NCBI GenBank assembly: GCA_020621405.1
Contig: JAHRYN010000001.1
Location: 944,250 to 1,008,249, forward strand
Length of the DNA stretch: 64,000 nucleotides
Origin: Betaproteobacteria bacterium
GTDB lineage: Bacteria; Pseudomonadota; Gammaproteobacteria; Burkholderiales; Rhodocyclaceae
Direction of reading: 5' to 3'
The stretch's first letter is position 1; each line of letters opens with the position of its first letter. Below the pieces are notes generated by a model that was given only the letters and a program-made list of their open reading frames with translations, was not told the origin of the DNA and did no database searches. The translations under genes were made by a program, and so were the position numbers. Shown in pieces: positions 47,839-57,049 of the stretch.

Positions 47839-47865
47839 TAAAAAAACGGGTCATTCGGCCGTTAT
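47839..47865 (+). promoter_or_regulatory. Sigma-28 (FliA) promoter of fliL
   Basis: TAAA at 47839-47842, exactly 15 bp, then GCCGTTAT at 47858-47865 (6 of 8 bases of the consensus GCCGATAA). It lies 61 bp upstream of the fliL ATG, in the 130-bp gap after fliK. Confidence 0.7.
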
Positions 47866-47925
47866 TCGGACATTGAAAGGCATCAGTACCCGCCGACAAT
47901 TCCGAACCATACTGGAGCGAACATC

Positions 47926-48531
47926 ATGTCCAAAGCTGCAACCGCAGACGAAGCCGCAGGCGAAGCGCCGAAAAAGAGCAAGAAGATGCTGTTCATCATC
48001 ACCGGCGTCGTCGCGCTCGTGCTGATCGGCGGCGGCGCTGCGTTCTTCATGATCTCGGCCAGCCACCAGGCCGCAGCCGACGAGGCCAGTGCCGACGAAA
48101 TGTCCGACGAGGACCCGGACGCCGCCGCGAAGGAAGCCAAGAAGGCCAAGCTCAAGAAGAAGAAGGAAGCCGAAGCCAAGGGCCTGCCGCCGGCATTCGT
48201 CGAACTGGAGCCTTTCACGGTCAATCTGCAGCCGGAATCGAATGTCGATCAATACCTGCAGGTGAAGGCGTCGCTGAAGGTTGACGAGGCGCACGCGGCC
48301 GACCACGTGAAAGCCTACACGCCTGAAATACGCCACCACGTACTGTTGCTGCTGTCCGGCAAGAAGGCGTCGGAGCTGAGCCATCCGGAAGGCCGCGAGG
48401 CGCTGGCCACCGAAATCAAGCACGCGGTCAACGCCATCGTGGGCGAAGTGCCTACGAACAAGAAGGGCGAACCGCAAGAGCCGGTCGGTCCGGTCGAAGC
48501 CGTGCTCTTCACGTCCTTCATCATCCAGTAG
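47926..48531 (+). CDS. fliL: Flagellar basal body-associated protein FliL
   Basis: Inner-membrane protein near the stator; 201 residues, longer than most FliL. A single membrane helix (about residues 23-43: MLFIITGVVALVLIGGGAAF) follows a Lys-rich cytoplasmic start. An Asp/Glu/Lys linker (about 50-85) leads to the FliL periplasmic domain (FVELEPFTVNLQPESNVDQ, QVKASLKVDEAHAADHVK). It is 8 bp before fliM. Confidence 0.93.
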   Translation: MSKAATADEAAGEAPKKSKKMLFIITGVVALVLIGGGAAFFMISASHQAAADEASADEMSDEDPDAAAKEAKKAKLKKKKEAEAKGLPPAFVELEPFTVNLQPESNVDQYLQVKASLKVDEAHAADHVKAYTPEIRHHVLLLLSGKKASELSHPEGREALATEIKHAVNAIVGEVPTNKKGEPQEPVGPVEAVLFTSFIIQ

Positions 48532-48539
48532 GGAAATTC

Positions 48540-49565
48540 ATGTCCGATTTTCTTTCCCAGGAAGAGGTCGATGCCCTGCTCAAGGGTGTCACCGGCGAGG
48601 CCGACGAAGCGGTCGAAGCCGAAGATACGGGCGGCGTTCGCCCGTACAACCTCGGCACTCAGGAAAGAATCGTGCGTGGGCGCATGCCCACGCTGGAGTT
48701 GATCCACGAGCGATTCGCGCGCTACCTGCGCATCGGGTTGTTCAACTTCATGCAGCGCAGCGCCGAAATCTCGCTCGGTCCAATCCGCGTGCAGAAGTAT
48801 TCGGAATTCATCCGCAACCTGGTGGTGCCGACCAATCTGAACCTGGTCCAGGTCAAGCCGCTGCGCGGCACCGGTCTGGTGGTGTTCGACCCGAATCTGG
48901 TGTTTCTGGTCATCGACAACATGTTCGGTGGCGATGGCCGCTTCCATACACGAGTCGAAGGGCGCGATTTCACGCCGACCGAACAGCGCATCATCCACGG
49001 CCTGCTCGAAGTGTTCTTCGCCGAATACGAGCGCTCCTGGGAGCCGGTGTTCAAGATCAAGTTCGACTACATGCGCTCGGAGATGAACTCGCAGTTCGCG
49101 AACATCGCCACCCCGTCGGAAATCGTGGTCGCGGCCACCTTCACCGTCGAACTGGGCGGCGTGTCGGCCGAGATGCACATCTGCCTGCCCTATTCCATGG
49201 TCGAACCGCTGCGCGACACGCTGAACTCGTCGATGCAGAGCGACAGCGTCAGTTCCGACAACCGCTGGATCAACCTGCTGACCCGTCAGGTGCAGGATGC
49301 CGCAGTCGAACTTGCGGTCACGCTGGGTGAAGGATCGCTCACGCTGGGTGGCCTGAACAACCTAAAGGTTGGCGACATCATTCCGATAACCATTCCAGAA
49401 ACTGTACATGCCGAAGTCGATGGCATCCCGGTACTGGAATGCCGTTATGGCATACAAGGCGGCCGATACGCGCTGAGGATAGAGCGCTTCATGGCCGGTG
49501 AAGAAGAATTGATCGAGCATGCCCTGAACGTTCAGGGCAGGAAGACGGGTGAGGAACCATCATGA
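48540..49565 (+). CDS. fliM: Flagellar motor switch protein FliM
   Basis: C-ring protein that binds phospho-CheY; 341 residues. The CheY-binding N-terminal motif LSQEEVDALLKGV (residues 4-16) is intact. The middle domain (for example GGDGRFHTRVEGRDFTPTEQ) and C-terminal SPOA domain (about 265-330: LTLGGLNNLKVGDIIPITIP) are both present. The stop overlaps fliN (ATGA). Confidence 0.98.
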   Translation: MSDFLSQEEVDALLKGVTGEADEAVEAEDTGGVRPYNLGTQERIVRGRMPTLELIHERFARYLRIGLFNFMQRSAEISLGPIRVQKYSEFIRNLVVPTNLNLVQVKPLRGTGLVVFDPNLVFLVIDNMFGGDGRFHTRVEGRDFTPTEQRIIHGLLEVFFAEYERSWEPVFKIKFDYMRSEMNSQFANIATPSEIVVAATFTVELGGVSAEMHICLPYSMVEPLRDTLNSSMQSDSVSSDNRWINLLTRQVQDAAVELAVTLGEGSLTLGGLNNLKVGDIIPITIPETVHAEVDGIPVLECRYGIQGGRYALRIERFMAGEEELIEHALNVQGRKTGEEPS

Positions 49566-50002
49566 GTGATCTGGCCGACGCCGAACAACAGGTCAGCGAC
49601 GACGACTGGGCCGCCGCGATGTCCGAGCAGACCACGGCGGACGACGCTCTGGCTGCACTCGACGCAGAAGCCGCTCCGGTGGCTCAACCGGCAAACATCT
49701 TCCAGCAGTTCGGCGATGCGGCGAACAAGACCGAAGGTCTGCGCGACTTCGAAATGATCCTCGACATCCCGGTACAGCTGACCGTGGAACTGGGCCGCAC
49801 CAAGATTTCGATCCGCAACCTGCTGCAGCTGGGTCACGGCTCGGTCGTGGAACTGGACGGCATGGCCGGCGAACCGATGGACGTGCTGGTCAATGGCACG
49901 CTGATCGCCCAGGGCGAGGTCGTGGTCGTCAATGAGAAATTCGGCATCCGCCTGACCGACATCATCACGCCAGCCGAACGCATGAAGAAACTGAAACGCT
50001 GA
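49562..50002 (+). CDS. fliN: Flagellar motor switch protein FliN
   Basis: C-ring base and FliH docking protein; 146 residues. The N-terminal third is acidic and variable; the SPOA domain (about 70-146) contains FEMILDIPVQLTVELGRTKI, GHGSVVELDGMAGEPMDVLV and EKFGIRLTDIITPAERMKKL. It overlaps fliM by 4 bp and is followed by a strong intrinsic terminator, so fliLMN is one unit. Confidence 0.97.
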   Translation: MSDLADAEQQVSDDDWAAAMSEQTTADDALAALDAEAAPVAQPANIFQQFGDAANKTEGLRDFEMILDIPVQLTVELGRTKISIRNLLQLGHGSVVELDGMAGEPMDVLVNGTLIAQGEVVVVNEKFGIRLTDIITPAERMKKLKR

Positions 50003-50049
50003 AACGGAAACGCTGCCCTGCCGGGGTAATCGGCAGGATGAACAGCCGG

Positions 50050-50081
50050 GGGCGACGCAGATGCGTCGCCCTTTTTCTTTT
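50050..50081 (+). terminator. Terminator after fliN
   Basis: GGGCGACGCA (50050-50059), a 2-nt gap, TGCGTCGCCC (50062-50071) and then TTTTTCTTTT (50072-50081). A classical intrinsic terminator. Confidence 0.95.
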
Positions 50082-50147
50082 CACCGGTCTTGCTCATTCC
50101 GGCAGCGACCGGTAGCGTTTCCGACTCCCGATCTCCGAGAATCTGCC

Positions 50148-50339
50148 ATGCGCCTGCTGCTCGCCATCTTTCTGCCCTTCATGGTGTTCTTCACCATCGG
50201 CCGCCCGATCGCCGGCATCGTCTGCCTGCTGCTGCAGCTCACGCTGCTGGGCTGGATCCCTGCCGCGCTGTGGGCCGTCTATTCGCTGAGCCAGTACAAG
50301 ACCGAGAAGAAGATCGAGGATGCACTCGGACGGCACTGA
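50148..50339 (+). CDS. Pmp3/YqaE-family small membrane protein
   Basis: A 63-residue protein with two membrane helices and a short charged tail, matching the Pmp3/YqaE (UPF0057) pattern: RLLLAIFLPFMVFFTIGRP, then LQLTLLGWIPAALWAVYSL and SQYKTEKKIEDAL. Family members affect membrane potential or salt tolerance, but the mechanism is unclear. It is placed between the fliN terminator and fliO, with its own likely ribosome site (CCGAGA). No flagellar role is known for the family. Confidence 0.85.
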   Translation: MRLLLAIFLPFMVFFTIGRPIAGIVCLLLQLTLLGWIPAALWAVYSLSQYKTEKKIEDALGRH

Positions 50340-50543
50340 GCACGTATCGGTCTGACGCTGCGTACCGTTGCAACGGAATTCCGATTTCCCCGCGCAGGCA
50401 GACTTCCGGCGCCGGTTCACCGCCATACTGCCGGGAGACTGGCATGTCGACGACAGCCACCCGCCACGGGTGGCAGAAATTGCCGCCCGAAAGCGCTTCT
50501 ATTCCAGTGCTGAACAGTCGGGCCCGCGCGCTAGCCTGTGCTC

Positions 50544-50972
50544 ATGAACAGATTCATTCCTTTTCTGCTGCTTTGCTTCGGCGGCCCGCTGCACGCGGCC
50601 GACGCTACACCGCCCGCAACGGCCGGTTCAGGCTCCGGCGCCGTGATACAGATGCTCGGTGCGCTCGGTCTGGTGCTGGCTGTGCTGTTTGCCGTGCTGT
50701 GGCTGCTGCGCCGGATTTCGGGCGGACGCCTCGGCGGTACGGCACCGTTCCGCACGGTCGGCGGCATTGCGGTCGGCTCGCGCGAACGCGTGGTTCTGCT
50801 GGAAATCGGCGAACACTGGCTGGTGGTCGGCGTCGCACCCGGTTCGGTCACCGGCATCGCGACGCTGCCGCGCGGCGAACTGGCCAGCCCGCACGGTGAT
50901 GACAGCGAGGGAAAGAAGGCGGCACCGGATTTCGGCGCACTGCTGGCCAGGCTGAAGGCGGGCCGTCCATGA
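50544..50972 (+). CDS. fliO: Flagellar biosynthetic protein FliO
   Basis: Helps assemble the FliP ring of the export gate; 142 residues. A signal-like or first hydrophobic segment (about 1-20) is followed by one membrane helix (about 35-55: LGALGLVLAVLFAVLWLLRR), then a cytoplasmic domain (TVGGIAVGSRERVVLLEIGE, HWLVVGVAPGSVT). ATG 50544 is chosen; a GTG at 50538 is alternative, and no good Shine-Dalgarno precedes either. It overlaps fliP by 4 bp. Confidence 0.92.
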   Translation: MNRFIPFLLLCFGGPLHAADATPPATAGSGSGAVIQMLGALGLVLAVLFAVLWLLRRISGGRLGGTAPFRTVGGIAVGSRERVVLLEIGEHWLVVGVAPGSVTGIATLPRGELASPHGDDSEGKKAAPDFGALLARLKAGRP

Positions 50973-51721
50973 TGCGCCGGCTGCTGTTTCCCGCCGCGCT
51001 GGCGGCACTGACCCTGCTGGGCGCGCCCGAAATCCACGCACAGGCGCTGCCCGCACTGACCAGCACGCCTGCGGCCGGCGGCGGTACCAACTGGTCGCTG
51101 TCGATCCAGACGCTGCTGCTGCTGACCAGCCTGTCCTTCCTGCCGGCGGTCATCCTAATGATGACCAGCTTCACGCGCATCATCATCGTGCTGTCGATGC
51201 TGCGCCAGGCCATGGGCACTCAGACCAGCCCGCCGAACCAGGTGCTGGTCGGTCTGGCGCTGTTCCTGAGCTTTTTCATCATGGCGCCAGTCGGCGAGAA
51301 GATCTATACGGATGCCTACCTGCCGCTGACCGAGAACCGCATCGGCTTCGAGCAGGCACTGGACATCGGTTCGAAGCCGCTCAAGACCTTCATGCTCAAG
51401 CAGGTGCGCGAGCCGGACATCGAACTGTTCATGCGGCTGTCGAACACGCCCAAGGTCGCCAGTTCCGAGGAACTGCCGATGCGCGTGGTGGTGCCCGCGT
51501 ATGTCACATCGGAACTGAAGACGGCCTTCCAGATCGGCTTCATCATCTTCATCCCCTTCATCATCATCGACATGGTGGTCGCGTCGGTGCTGATGTCGAT
51601 GGGCATGATGATGATGTCGCCGGTCATCGTATCGCTGCCGTTCAAGCTCATGCTGTTCGTGCTGGTCGATGGCTGGAACCTCGTCCTCGGCACGCTTGTT
51701 TCAAGTTTCGGCCAGATCTGA
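50969..51721 (+). CDS. fliP: Flagellar export gate protein FliP
   Basis: Core channel subunit of the flagellar type III export gate; 250 residues. A cleaved signal peptide (about 1-24, ending EIHAQA) is followed by four membrane helices. Conserved stretches include SFLPAVILMMTSFTRIIIVL, LRQAMGTQTSPPNQVLVGLA, and MGMMMMSPVIVSLPFKLMLF. It starts within the fliO stop (ATGA). Confidence 0.98.
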   Translation: MMRRLLFPAALAALTLLGAPEIHAQALPALTSTPAAGGGTNWSLSIQTLLLLTSLSFLPAVILMMTSFTRIIIVLSMLRQAMGTQTSPPNQVLVGLALFLSFFIMAPVGEKIYTDAYLPLTENRIGFEQALDIGSKPLKTFMLKQVREPDIELFMRLSNTPKVASSEELPMRVVVPAYVTSELKTAFQIGFIIFIPFIIIDMVVASVLMSMGMMMMSPVIVSLPFKLMLFVLVDGWNLVLGTLVSSFGQI

Positions 51722-51731
51722 AGGATTCTCC

Positions 51732-52001
51732 ATGACCCCCACCACCGTCGTCGACATCGGTCGCCACGCGATCGAAACCCTGCTGCTGGTATCAGCCCCG
51801 CTGCTCGCAGCCGCCCTGATCACCGGTCTGATCGTCAGCATCTTCCAGGCAGCCACCCAGGTGAACGAAATGACCTTGTCCTTCATTCCCAAGCTGCTGG
51901 CGGTGTTCGCGGTGATGGTGATCGGCGGGCCTTGGATGATCACCATCATGACCGACTACATCCGCCGCCTCTATTCGTCGATTCCGTCGCTGCTCGGCTG
52001 A
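51732..52001 (+). CDS. fliQ: Flagellar export gate protein FliQ
   Basis: An 89-residue export-gate protein with two membrane helices (about 18-40 and 55-75), including LLVSAPLLAAALITGLIVSI and FQAATQVNEMTLSFIPKLL. AAGGATT precedes the ATG, 10 bp after fliP. Confidence 0.97.
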   Translation: MTPTTVVDIGRHAIETLLLVSAPLLAAALITGLIVSIFQAATQVNEMTLSFIPKLLAVFAVMVIGGPWMITIMTDYIRRLYSSIPSLLG

Positions 52002-52010
52002 ACACCCGTC

Positions 52011-52784
52011 ATGATTTCGCTGACCGCCGCGCAGCTCGATCTGTGGATGGCCAGCTTCCTGTTTCCGCTGGTGCGCGTGCTCGGTCTGATCAACGCCGCC
52101 CCGATCTTCAGTAACCGTGCCATTCCGATGCGCATGCGCCTGGCGCTGGGCGTGCTGATCACCGTCGCGCTGCTGCCGACGCTGCCGCCATCAGGCCTGA
52201 CCGTGGGGTCGTGGCAGGGCATTCTGGCGCTGGTACAGCAGATGCTGATCGGCGTGGCACTCGGCTTCACGATACGCATCGTCTTTTCCGCCGTGGACCT
52301 GGCCGGCGAACTGATCGGCCTGCAGATGGGTCTCGGCTTCGCCATGTTCTACGACCCGGAAAATGCCGCCCAGTCGCCGGTGATCGCCGAATTCCTCGGG
52401 CTTCTGGCCACGCTGATCTTCCTGTCGATCAACGGCCACCTGATGCTGCTGGCCGTTCTTGGCAACAGCTTCCAGTGGTGGCCGGTCGGCGCCGACATCT
52501 TTCCGGCGGCCGGCTGGCTGTCGATCGCACGCTGGGGCAGCACGCTCTTTTCTGCCGGCCTGATGCTCGCGCTGCCGCTGATCGCGGCGCTGATGGTGGT
52601 CAACATCGCGCTGGCGGTACTGACCCGCGCAGCCCCGGCTCTCAACCTGTTTGCGATCGGCTTTCCGGTCACGCTGATCGCCGGCTCCGCGATGATGATG
52701 CTGTCGCTGCCGTTTTTCGCGCCGGCTTTCCAGCGACTGTTCGACTACGGCCTGCAGACGGTCGCCCAGCTCGCGATGGGCTGA
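52011..52784 (+). CDS. fliR: Flagellar export gate protein FliR
   Basis: A 257-residue export-gate protein with six membrane helices; family segments RVLGLINAAPIFSNRAIPMR, GEIGLQMGLGFA-like (here GELIGLQMGLGFAMFYDP) and PALNLFAIGFPVTLIAGSAM are present. It ends the fliOPQR unit; flhB and flhA are not in the window. Its stop is 6 bp from the convergent rpoS stop, with no terminator between. Confidence 0.97.
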   Translation: MISLTAAQLDLWMASFLFPLVRVLGLINAAPIFSNRAIPMRMRLALGVLITVALLPTLPPSGLTVGSWQGILALVQQMLIGVALGFTIRIVFSAVDLAGELIGLQMGLGFAMFYDPENAAQSPVIAEFLGLLATLIFLSINGHLMLLAVLGNSFQWWPVGADIFPAAGWLSIARWGSTLFSAGLMLALPLIAALMVVNIALAVLTRAAPALNLFAIGFPVTLIAGSAMMMLSLPFFAPAFQRLFDYGLQTVAQLAMG

Positions 52785-52790
52785 TCCGGA

Positions 52791-53744
52791 TCAGAACAGC
52801 ACGTCGCGCGACACCCCGGCACGGCGCAGTATCTTGCGCAGCTGGGCCAGCGCTTCGAGCTGGATCTGGCGCACCCGTTCGCGCGTCAGGCTGAGCCGCT
52901 CGGCCAGCTCTTCCAGCGTCGCGATTTCGCGGCCGTTGATGCCGTAGCGATATTCGACCACCGTGCGCTGCTTGTCGCCGAGCTGGGCGATCCACGCCTG
53001 CACCAGGTCGCTGATTTCGGCGTTCTGTATCTGTTCGTCCGGCCCTCGCTGATTGTCGTCGGCCAGCGACTCGCCTATCGACAGCGACGGATCGATGTCG
53101 AGCGGCGCATCGAGCGATGCCGTGTGTTCGTTCAGCGACAGGATGTGGCGCACGTCCTCGACCGGCTTGGCCAGCAGCTGCGCGATGTCCTCGGCACAGC
53201 ACTCGCCGCCGCCGCGCGATTCGAGGCTGCGCATGGCGCGCAGCACCTGGTTCAGTTCCTTGACCACGTGCACCGGCAGCCGGATCGTGCGCGACTGGTT
53301 CATGATCGCGCGCTCGATGTTCTGCCTGATCCACCAGGTCGCGTAGGTGGAGAAGCGGAAGCCACGCTCCGGATCGAATTTTTCCAGCGCGTGGATCAGC
53401 CCGAGATTGCCCTCCTCGACCAGATCGAGCAGCGGCATGCCACGGTTCAGGTAGTGCTTCGCGATGTTGACCACCAGACGCAGGTTGCGCTCGATCATGG
53501 TCTGCCTTGCATCGAAGTCGCCGTCACGTACGCGCCGCGACAGCGAAAGCTCTTCGTCGGGCGTCAGCAGCGGATTGGCGCCGATTTCGTTCAGATAGAG
53601 CTGGGTCGCATCGCCGAGAAACTCCGCCTCGGGCACCTCGGCCGGCTCGACCGGAGCGTCCGCGGCCTCGATGTCGCCTATCGAGGCATCGTCCTCCACT
53701 GGTTCTACAGGTTCGGCATCCTCGGGCAGCGACAGATCGGACAT
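52791..53744 (-). CDS. rpoS: RNA polymerase sigma factor RpoS
   Basis: Stationary-phase/general stress sigma factor; 317 residues. Regions are seen in order: an acidic N terminus (about 1-40), region 1.2-2 (DATQLYLNEIGANPLLTPDE, ERNLRLVVNIAKHYLNRGMP, with the -10 recognising helix FSTYATWWIRQNIERAIMNQ), region 3 (VVKELNQVLRAMRSL), and region 4 (LEELAERLSLTRERVRQIQL). The gene follows nlpD by 4 bp; in many bacteria a main rpoS promoter lies inside nlpD. Confidence 0.98.
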   Translation of the reverse strand: MSDLSLPEDAEPVEPVEDDASIGDIEAADAPVEPAEVPEAEFLGDATQLYLNEIGANPLLTPDEELSLSRRVRDGDFDARQTMIERNLRLVVNIAKHYLNRGMPLLDLVEEGNLGLIHALEKFDPERGFRFSTYATWWIRQNIERAIMNQSRTIRLPVHVVKELNQVLRAMRSLESRGGGECCAEDIAQLLAKPVEDVRHILSLNEHTASLDAPLDIDPSLSIGESLADDNQRGPDEQIQNAEISDLVQAWIAQLGDKQRTVVEYRYGINGREIATLEELAERLSLTRERVRQIQLEALAQLRKILRRAGVSRDVLF

Positions 53745-53748
53745 GGTT

Positions 53749-54756
53749 CTATCTCGGCGGCAGGTATTTCAGCGGATCGACAGGTTTGCCCTGGCGCCTG
53801 ACTTCAAAGTGCAACCTGGGCTTGCCGGCTTCGGTATCCGTATCACCGAGCTCGGCGATCCTTTGTCCGCGTTTCACCGTGTCGCGTTCCTGAACCAGGA
53901 TCTTGCTGTTGTGCGCGTAGGCGGACAAATAGGTGTTGTCGTGCTTGATGATCACCAGTTTGCCATAACCGCGCATTGCCTCGCCGGCGTACACGACACG
54001 TCCACCGGCTGCAGCAAGTATCGGGTCGCCAGTACGTCCCGACACGTCCACACCCTTGTTGGTACCGTCGCCGAAGCGGCCGATGATGCGGCCTGCCGCC
54101 GGCCAGCTCCAGTCTATTCCGTCTTCCGAATGCACCTGATCGGGCGCCGTGGCAGCTGCTCCCGCCAGCGCGGTAACGACCGGCGCGGGCGTCGGCGTAG
54201 CGGCAGCAGCGGGGGTCGCTGCCGCTGCAGCAATAGCGGGGGCCGACTTCATCCGCGTCAGCGCCTCTTCGGAGTACGGCTCAACCCCTCCGCGCGGCTC
54301 ACGCTTGAGCACCGTGCTGTTGGCCGACTCGACTGCCGGTGCGGGTGCAGGTGTCGCTGCCGTAGCGCCTTTGGCCGTACCTTCCAGCGGTCTGGACTCG
54401 ACGCCGCCCGGCGCCACGATAGGCCGCGTCTCCACCGTGCCTTCAGGAGGCGTGACCCGCAATTCCTGCCCGATGCGGATCAGGTTGGGATTCTCGATAT
54501 TGTTCCAGGTCGCCAGGTCACGCCAGTCCTGACCATTCTCGAGCGCGATGCTGTACAGCGTGTCGCCCTTGACCACGACGTGATAGCCGCCACGGCCCGC
54601 ACCTGCCGGCGACGGCGCAGACGTGGCCGGTGCAGAAGCTGATACAGACGGCGCAGATGCCGGCGGCTGACGGTCCTCGACCGGAGCGGGCCGCGAGCCG
54701 GCGCAGGACGCCAGCAGCACACAGACTCCGGACAGGACGAACAGCGATTTCTTCAT
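53749..54756 (-). CDS. nlpD: NlpD-type lipoprotein (LysM and degenerate LytM/M23 domain)
   Basis: Outer-membrane lipoprotein that activates cell-wall amidases in division; 335 residues. The lipobox is LLASC with Cys18. One LysM domain (about 57-100: [20 protein letters not shown]) is followed by a Pro/Ala-rich linker and an M23-like domain (about 215-335). The zinc-ligand position in NKGVDVSG is Asn instead of His, so the peptidase is degenerate, as in E. coli NlpD, and acts as an activator rather than an enzyme. It overlaps pcm by 4 bp (ATGA). Confidence 0.94.
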   Translation of the reverse strand: MKKSLFVLSGVCVLLASCAGSRPAPVEDRQPPASAPSVSASAPATSAPSPAGAGRGGYHVVVKGDTLYSIALENGQDWRDLATWNNIENPNLIRIGQELRVTPPEGTVETRPIVAPGGVESRPLEGTAKGATAATPAPAPAVESANSTVLKREPRGGVEPYSEEALTRMKSAPAIAAAAATPAAAATPTPAPVVTALAGAAATAPDQVHSEDGIDWSWPAAGRIIGRFGDGTNKGVDVSGRTGDPILAAAGGRVVYAGEAMRGYGKLVIIKHDNTYLSAYAHNSKILVQERDTVKRGQRIAELGDTDTEAGKPRLHFEVRRQGKPVDPLKYLPPR

Positions 54757-55406
54757 TCAACCCCCGGCAGAAGCGGCACGAAGCGCACCGCATCCAGTTT
54801 TGATTCCACATAGCGCTGTGGCTGCCGCTCGATCAGCCGCAGCGACTGATCGTTCGTACCGACCGGAATGACCAGCCGCCCGCCTTCGGCCAGTTGCTCC
54901 AGCAGCGATGTCGGCACGGACGCTGCGGCAGCGGCAACGATGATTGTATCGAACGGTGCTTCCGCCGCCAGACCGACCGTACCGTCAGCATGTTTCAGGC
55001 GGACATTCGGCAGGCGCAGCGGGCGCAGATTGCGTTTCGCCCGTTCCAGCAGCGGCGCGATGCGCTCCACCGCATACACATCGGTCGCCAGCTTCGACAG
55101 CACCGCGGCCTGATATCCGCAACCGGCACCGACTTCGAGCGTCTTGCCAAGAGGACGTCCGCCGGCACGCAGAAGTTCAATCATTCGCGCAACCACGAAG
55201 GGTTGAGAGATGGTCTGCTGAAAGCCGAGCGGCAGCGCCGTGTCTTCATAGGCGCGGCTGCCCAGGGCTTCCTCGACGAACTGATGACGCGGGATGGCCT
55301 GTATGGCCGCCAGCACCCCCTCGTCACGGATACCCGACTTGCGCAACCGCTCCACCATCCGGGCGCGGGCGCGCGTCAGACTCAGACTCGCGTCCGCCGA
55401 ATTCAT
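54753..55406 (-). CDS. pcm: Protein-L-isoaspartate O-methyltransferase
   Basis: Methylates isoaspartyl residues in aged proteins using SAM, starting their repair; 217 residues. The Rossmann SAM motif is [17 protein letters not shown]; other family segments are [36 protein letters not shown] and [20 protein letters not shown]. It overlaps surE and nlpD by 4 bp each, so surE-pcm-nlpD are translationally linked. Confidence 0.96.
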   Translation of the reverse strand: MNSADASLSLTRARARMVERLRKSGIRDEGVLAAIQAIPRHQFVEEALGSRAYEDTALPLGFQQTISQPFVVARMIELLRAGGRPLGKTLEVGAGCGYQAAVLSKLATDVYAVERIAPLLERAKRNLRPLRLPNVRLKHADGTVGLAAEAPFDTIIVAAAAASVPTSLLEQLAEGGRLVIPVGTNDQSLRLIERQPQRYVESKLDAVRFVPLLPGVE

Positions 55407-56146
55407 GCGCCCAGCCAGTCCCGTATCGATGCCATCTGGGCCACGTGAGTCAGATCGATCTGCAGCGGCGTGATCGACGCGTAGCCATTGGCCGTTGCAT
55501 GGAAATCGGTACCCTCTCCGGCGTCCTGCGCAGCACCTGCGGCACCGACCCAGTACACGGTTTCGTTGCGGGGATTGGTCGTGCGCACGACCGGCTCCGC
55601 CTTGTGGCGGCGGCCCAGGCGGGTCACATGGATGCCCTTGAGTTCGTCCGTCGACAGATCGGGAACGTTCACGTTGAGCAGCACCGGTGCGGCAAAAGTT
55701 CTTTCGGTCAGGCGCCGGACCAGATCGCAGGCGATGCGGGCAGCCGTCTCGTAATGGGCGCTGCCCTTGCGCGTCATCGATATCGCGATGGCCGGTACGC
55801 CGAGCAGATAGCCTTCGGTCGCCGCCGCGACGGTGCCGGAATAGATCGTATCGTCGCCCATGTTGGCGCCGTCGTTGATGCCGGATACGACGATGTCAGG
55901 CAAATGGTCGAGCATGCCGGTCACCGCCAGATGGACGCAGTCAGTCGGCGTGCCATTGACATAATGAAAGCCGTTCCGGGCCCGCCGGAGTATCAGCGGG
56001 CGATCGAGCGTGAGTGAATTGCTGGCGCCGCTGCGATCCGCTTCGGGTGCCACCACGGTGACATCGCCGACTTCGCCGAGTGCGCGCGCAAGCGCTTCTA
56101 GACCGGGGGCGAAATAACCGTCGTCGTTGGACAACAGGATGCGCAT
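55403..56146 (-). CDS. surE: 5'-nucleotidase SurE
   Basis: Nucleoside 5'/3'-monophosphatase and polyphosphatase, 247 residues. Family motifs are [17 protein letters not shown] at the N terminus (metal Asp-Asp), [30 protein letters not shown], and [19 protein letters not shown]. The ATG at 56146 ([10 protein letters not shown]) is preferred; the open frame to 56251 overlaps the tRNA-Pro gene and is not coding. A hairpin at 56165-56185 lies between the tRNA and surE. Confidence 0.97.
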   Translation of the reverse strand: MRILLSNDDGYFAPGLEALARALGEVGDVTVVAPEADRSGASNSLTLDRPLILRRARNGFHYVNGTPTDCVHLAVTGMLDHLPDIVVSGINDGANMGDDTIYSGTVAAATEGYLLGVPAIAISMTRKGSAHYETAARIACDLVRRLTERTFAAPVLLNVNVPDLSTDELKGIHVTRLGRRHKAEPVVRTTNPRNETVYWVGAAGAAQDAGEGTDFHATANGYASITPLQIDLTHVAQMASIRDWLGA

Positions 56147-56164
56147 GGAAAGCTGCGAGTGAAG

Positions 56165-56185
56165 GTTGCGACAGGCTGTCGCAAC
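56165..56185 (-). repeat. Hairpin between tRNA-Pro and surE
   Basis: GTTGCGACA (56165-56173), GGC, TGTCGCAAC (56177-56185): a 9-bp perfect stem with a 3-nt loop. No T run follows on the minus strand. It may act as an RNA 3'-processing or attenuation structure between the tRNA and surE. Confidence 0.7.
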
Positions 56186-56206
56186 GCGATGGAGCAAAGA
56201 GGAAAT

Positions 56207-56284
<78 letters not shown>

Positions 56285-56355
56285 CTCAGACCGAAAGTAT
56301 ATCAGGGGAGACCGACGTTTGGCCGCAGTCCGTCGAAAAACTGCGCTTGAACCGC

Positions 56356-56724
56356 TCAGGCGAGCAGTTCAAGCAGTGCTTCGAGTTCTCCGCGCAGTGT
56401 CGTCACGTCGATACCGTTCGCATTGCCGGCAACGTCAGTCGATGAACGCGGATCGGAATCGTCCAGACGATTGCGGGCACCACTGATGGTGAAGCCCTCT
56501 TCGTACAGAAGCTGACGGATGCGCCGGACCAGCAGCACTTCATGATGCTGGTAATAGCGCCGGTTGCCCCGCCGCTTCACTGGCTTGAGCTGCGTGAACT
56601 CCTGTTCCCAGTAACGCAGGACATGCGGCTTGACGCCGCACAGTTCACTCACTTCGCCGATCGTGAAGTAACGCTTGGCAGGAATCGCAGGCAATGCCTG
56701 CGCGTCCTTAATCGTCGTTTCCAT
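56356..56724 (-). CDS. MerR-family transcriptional regulator downstream of ihfA
   Basis: A 122-residue regulator with a MerR-type winged helix at residues 18-85 ([48 protein letters not shown]). The C terminus is short and lacks a recognisable metal or drug-binding segment. This gene conserved after ihfA in many beta/gammaproteobacteria has no known target. It overlaps ihfA by 17 bp. Confidence 0.93.
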   Translation of the reverse strand: METTIKDAQALPAIPAKRYFTIGEVSELCGVKPHVLRYWEQEFTQLKPVKRRGNRRYYQHHEVLLVRRIRQLLYEEGFTISGARNRLDDSDPRSSTDVAGNANGIDVTTLRGELEALLELLA

Positions 56725-57016
56725 CGTAAGCGATGCCCTCGACGGCAGCCTTCAGCTTCTGGCTGGCGTGAAACGTGACGACGCGGCGCGCGGTGATCGG
56801 TATTTCCTCACCGGTCTTCGGATTGCGTCCGGGACGCTGCGGCTTGTCGCGCAGCTGAAAATTGCCGAAGCCGGACAGCTTGACGCCATCTCCGCCTTCC
56901 AGCGCGTCGCGGATCTCGTCAAAAAATGCTTCGACCATATCCTTGGCTTCGCGCTTGTTCAGCCCTACCTGTTCGAACAGCATCTCTGCCAGTTCGGCCT
57001 TGGTCAGTGTGGTCAT
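56708..57016 (-). CDS. ihfA: Integration host factor alpha subunit
   Basis: DNA-bending protein, half of the IHF heterodimer; 102 residues. HU/IHF features: [20 protein letters not shown], the [19 protein letters not shown] segment, and the DNA-intercalating proline in [16 protein letters not shown] commonly assists sigma-54 promoters, of which several are near the flagellar genes. It lies 33 bp after pheT. Confidence 0.97.
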   Translation of the reverse strand: MTTLTKAELAEMLFEQVGLNKREAKDMVEAFFDEIRDALEGGDGVKLSGFGNFQLRDKPQRPGRNPKTGEEIPITARRVVTFHASQKLKAAVEGIAYDGNDD

Positions 57017-57049
57017 GCGGCTTCCCCGTACTCCTGTCGCCCTGCCGCC

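Noticed and set aside
50471..50483. TGGCAGAAATTGC, a sigma-54-like sequence upstream of fliO.
   Set aside because: GG and GC are too close together (8 bp between instead of 10), so the -24/-12 spacing is wrong.
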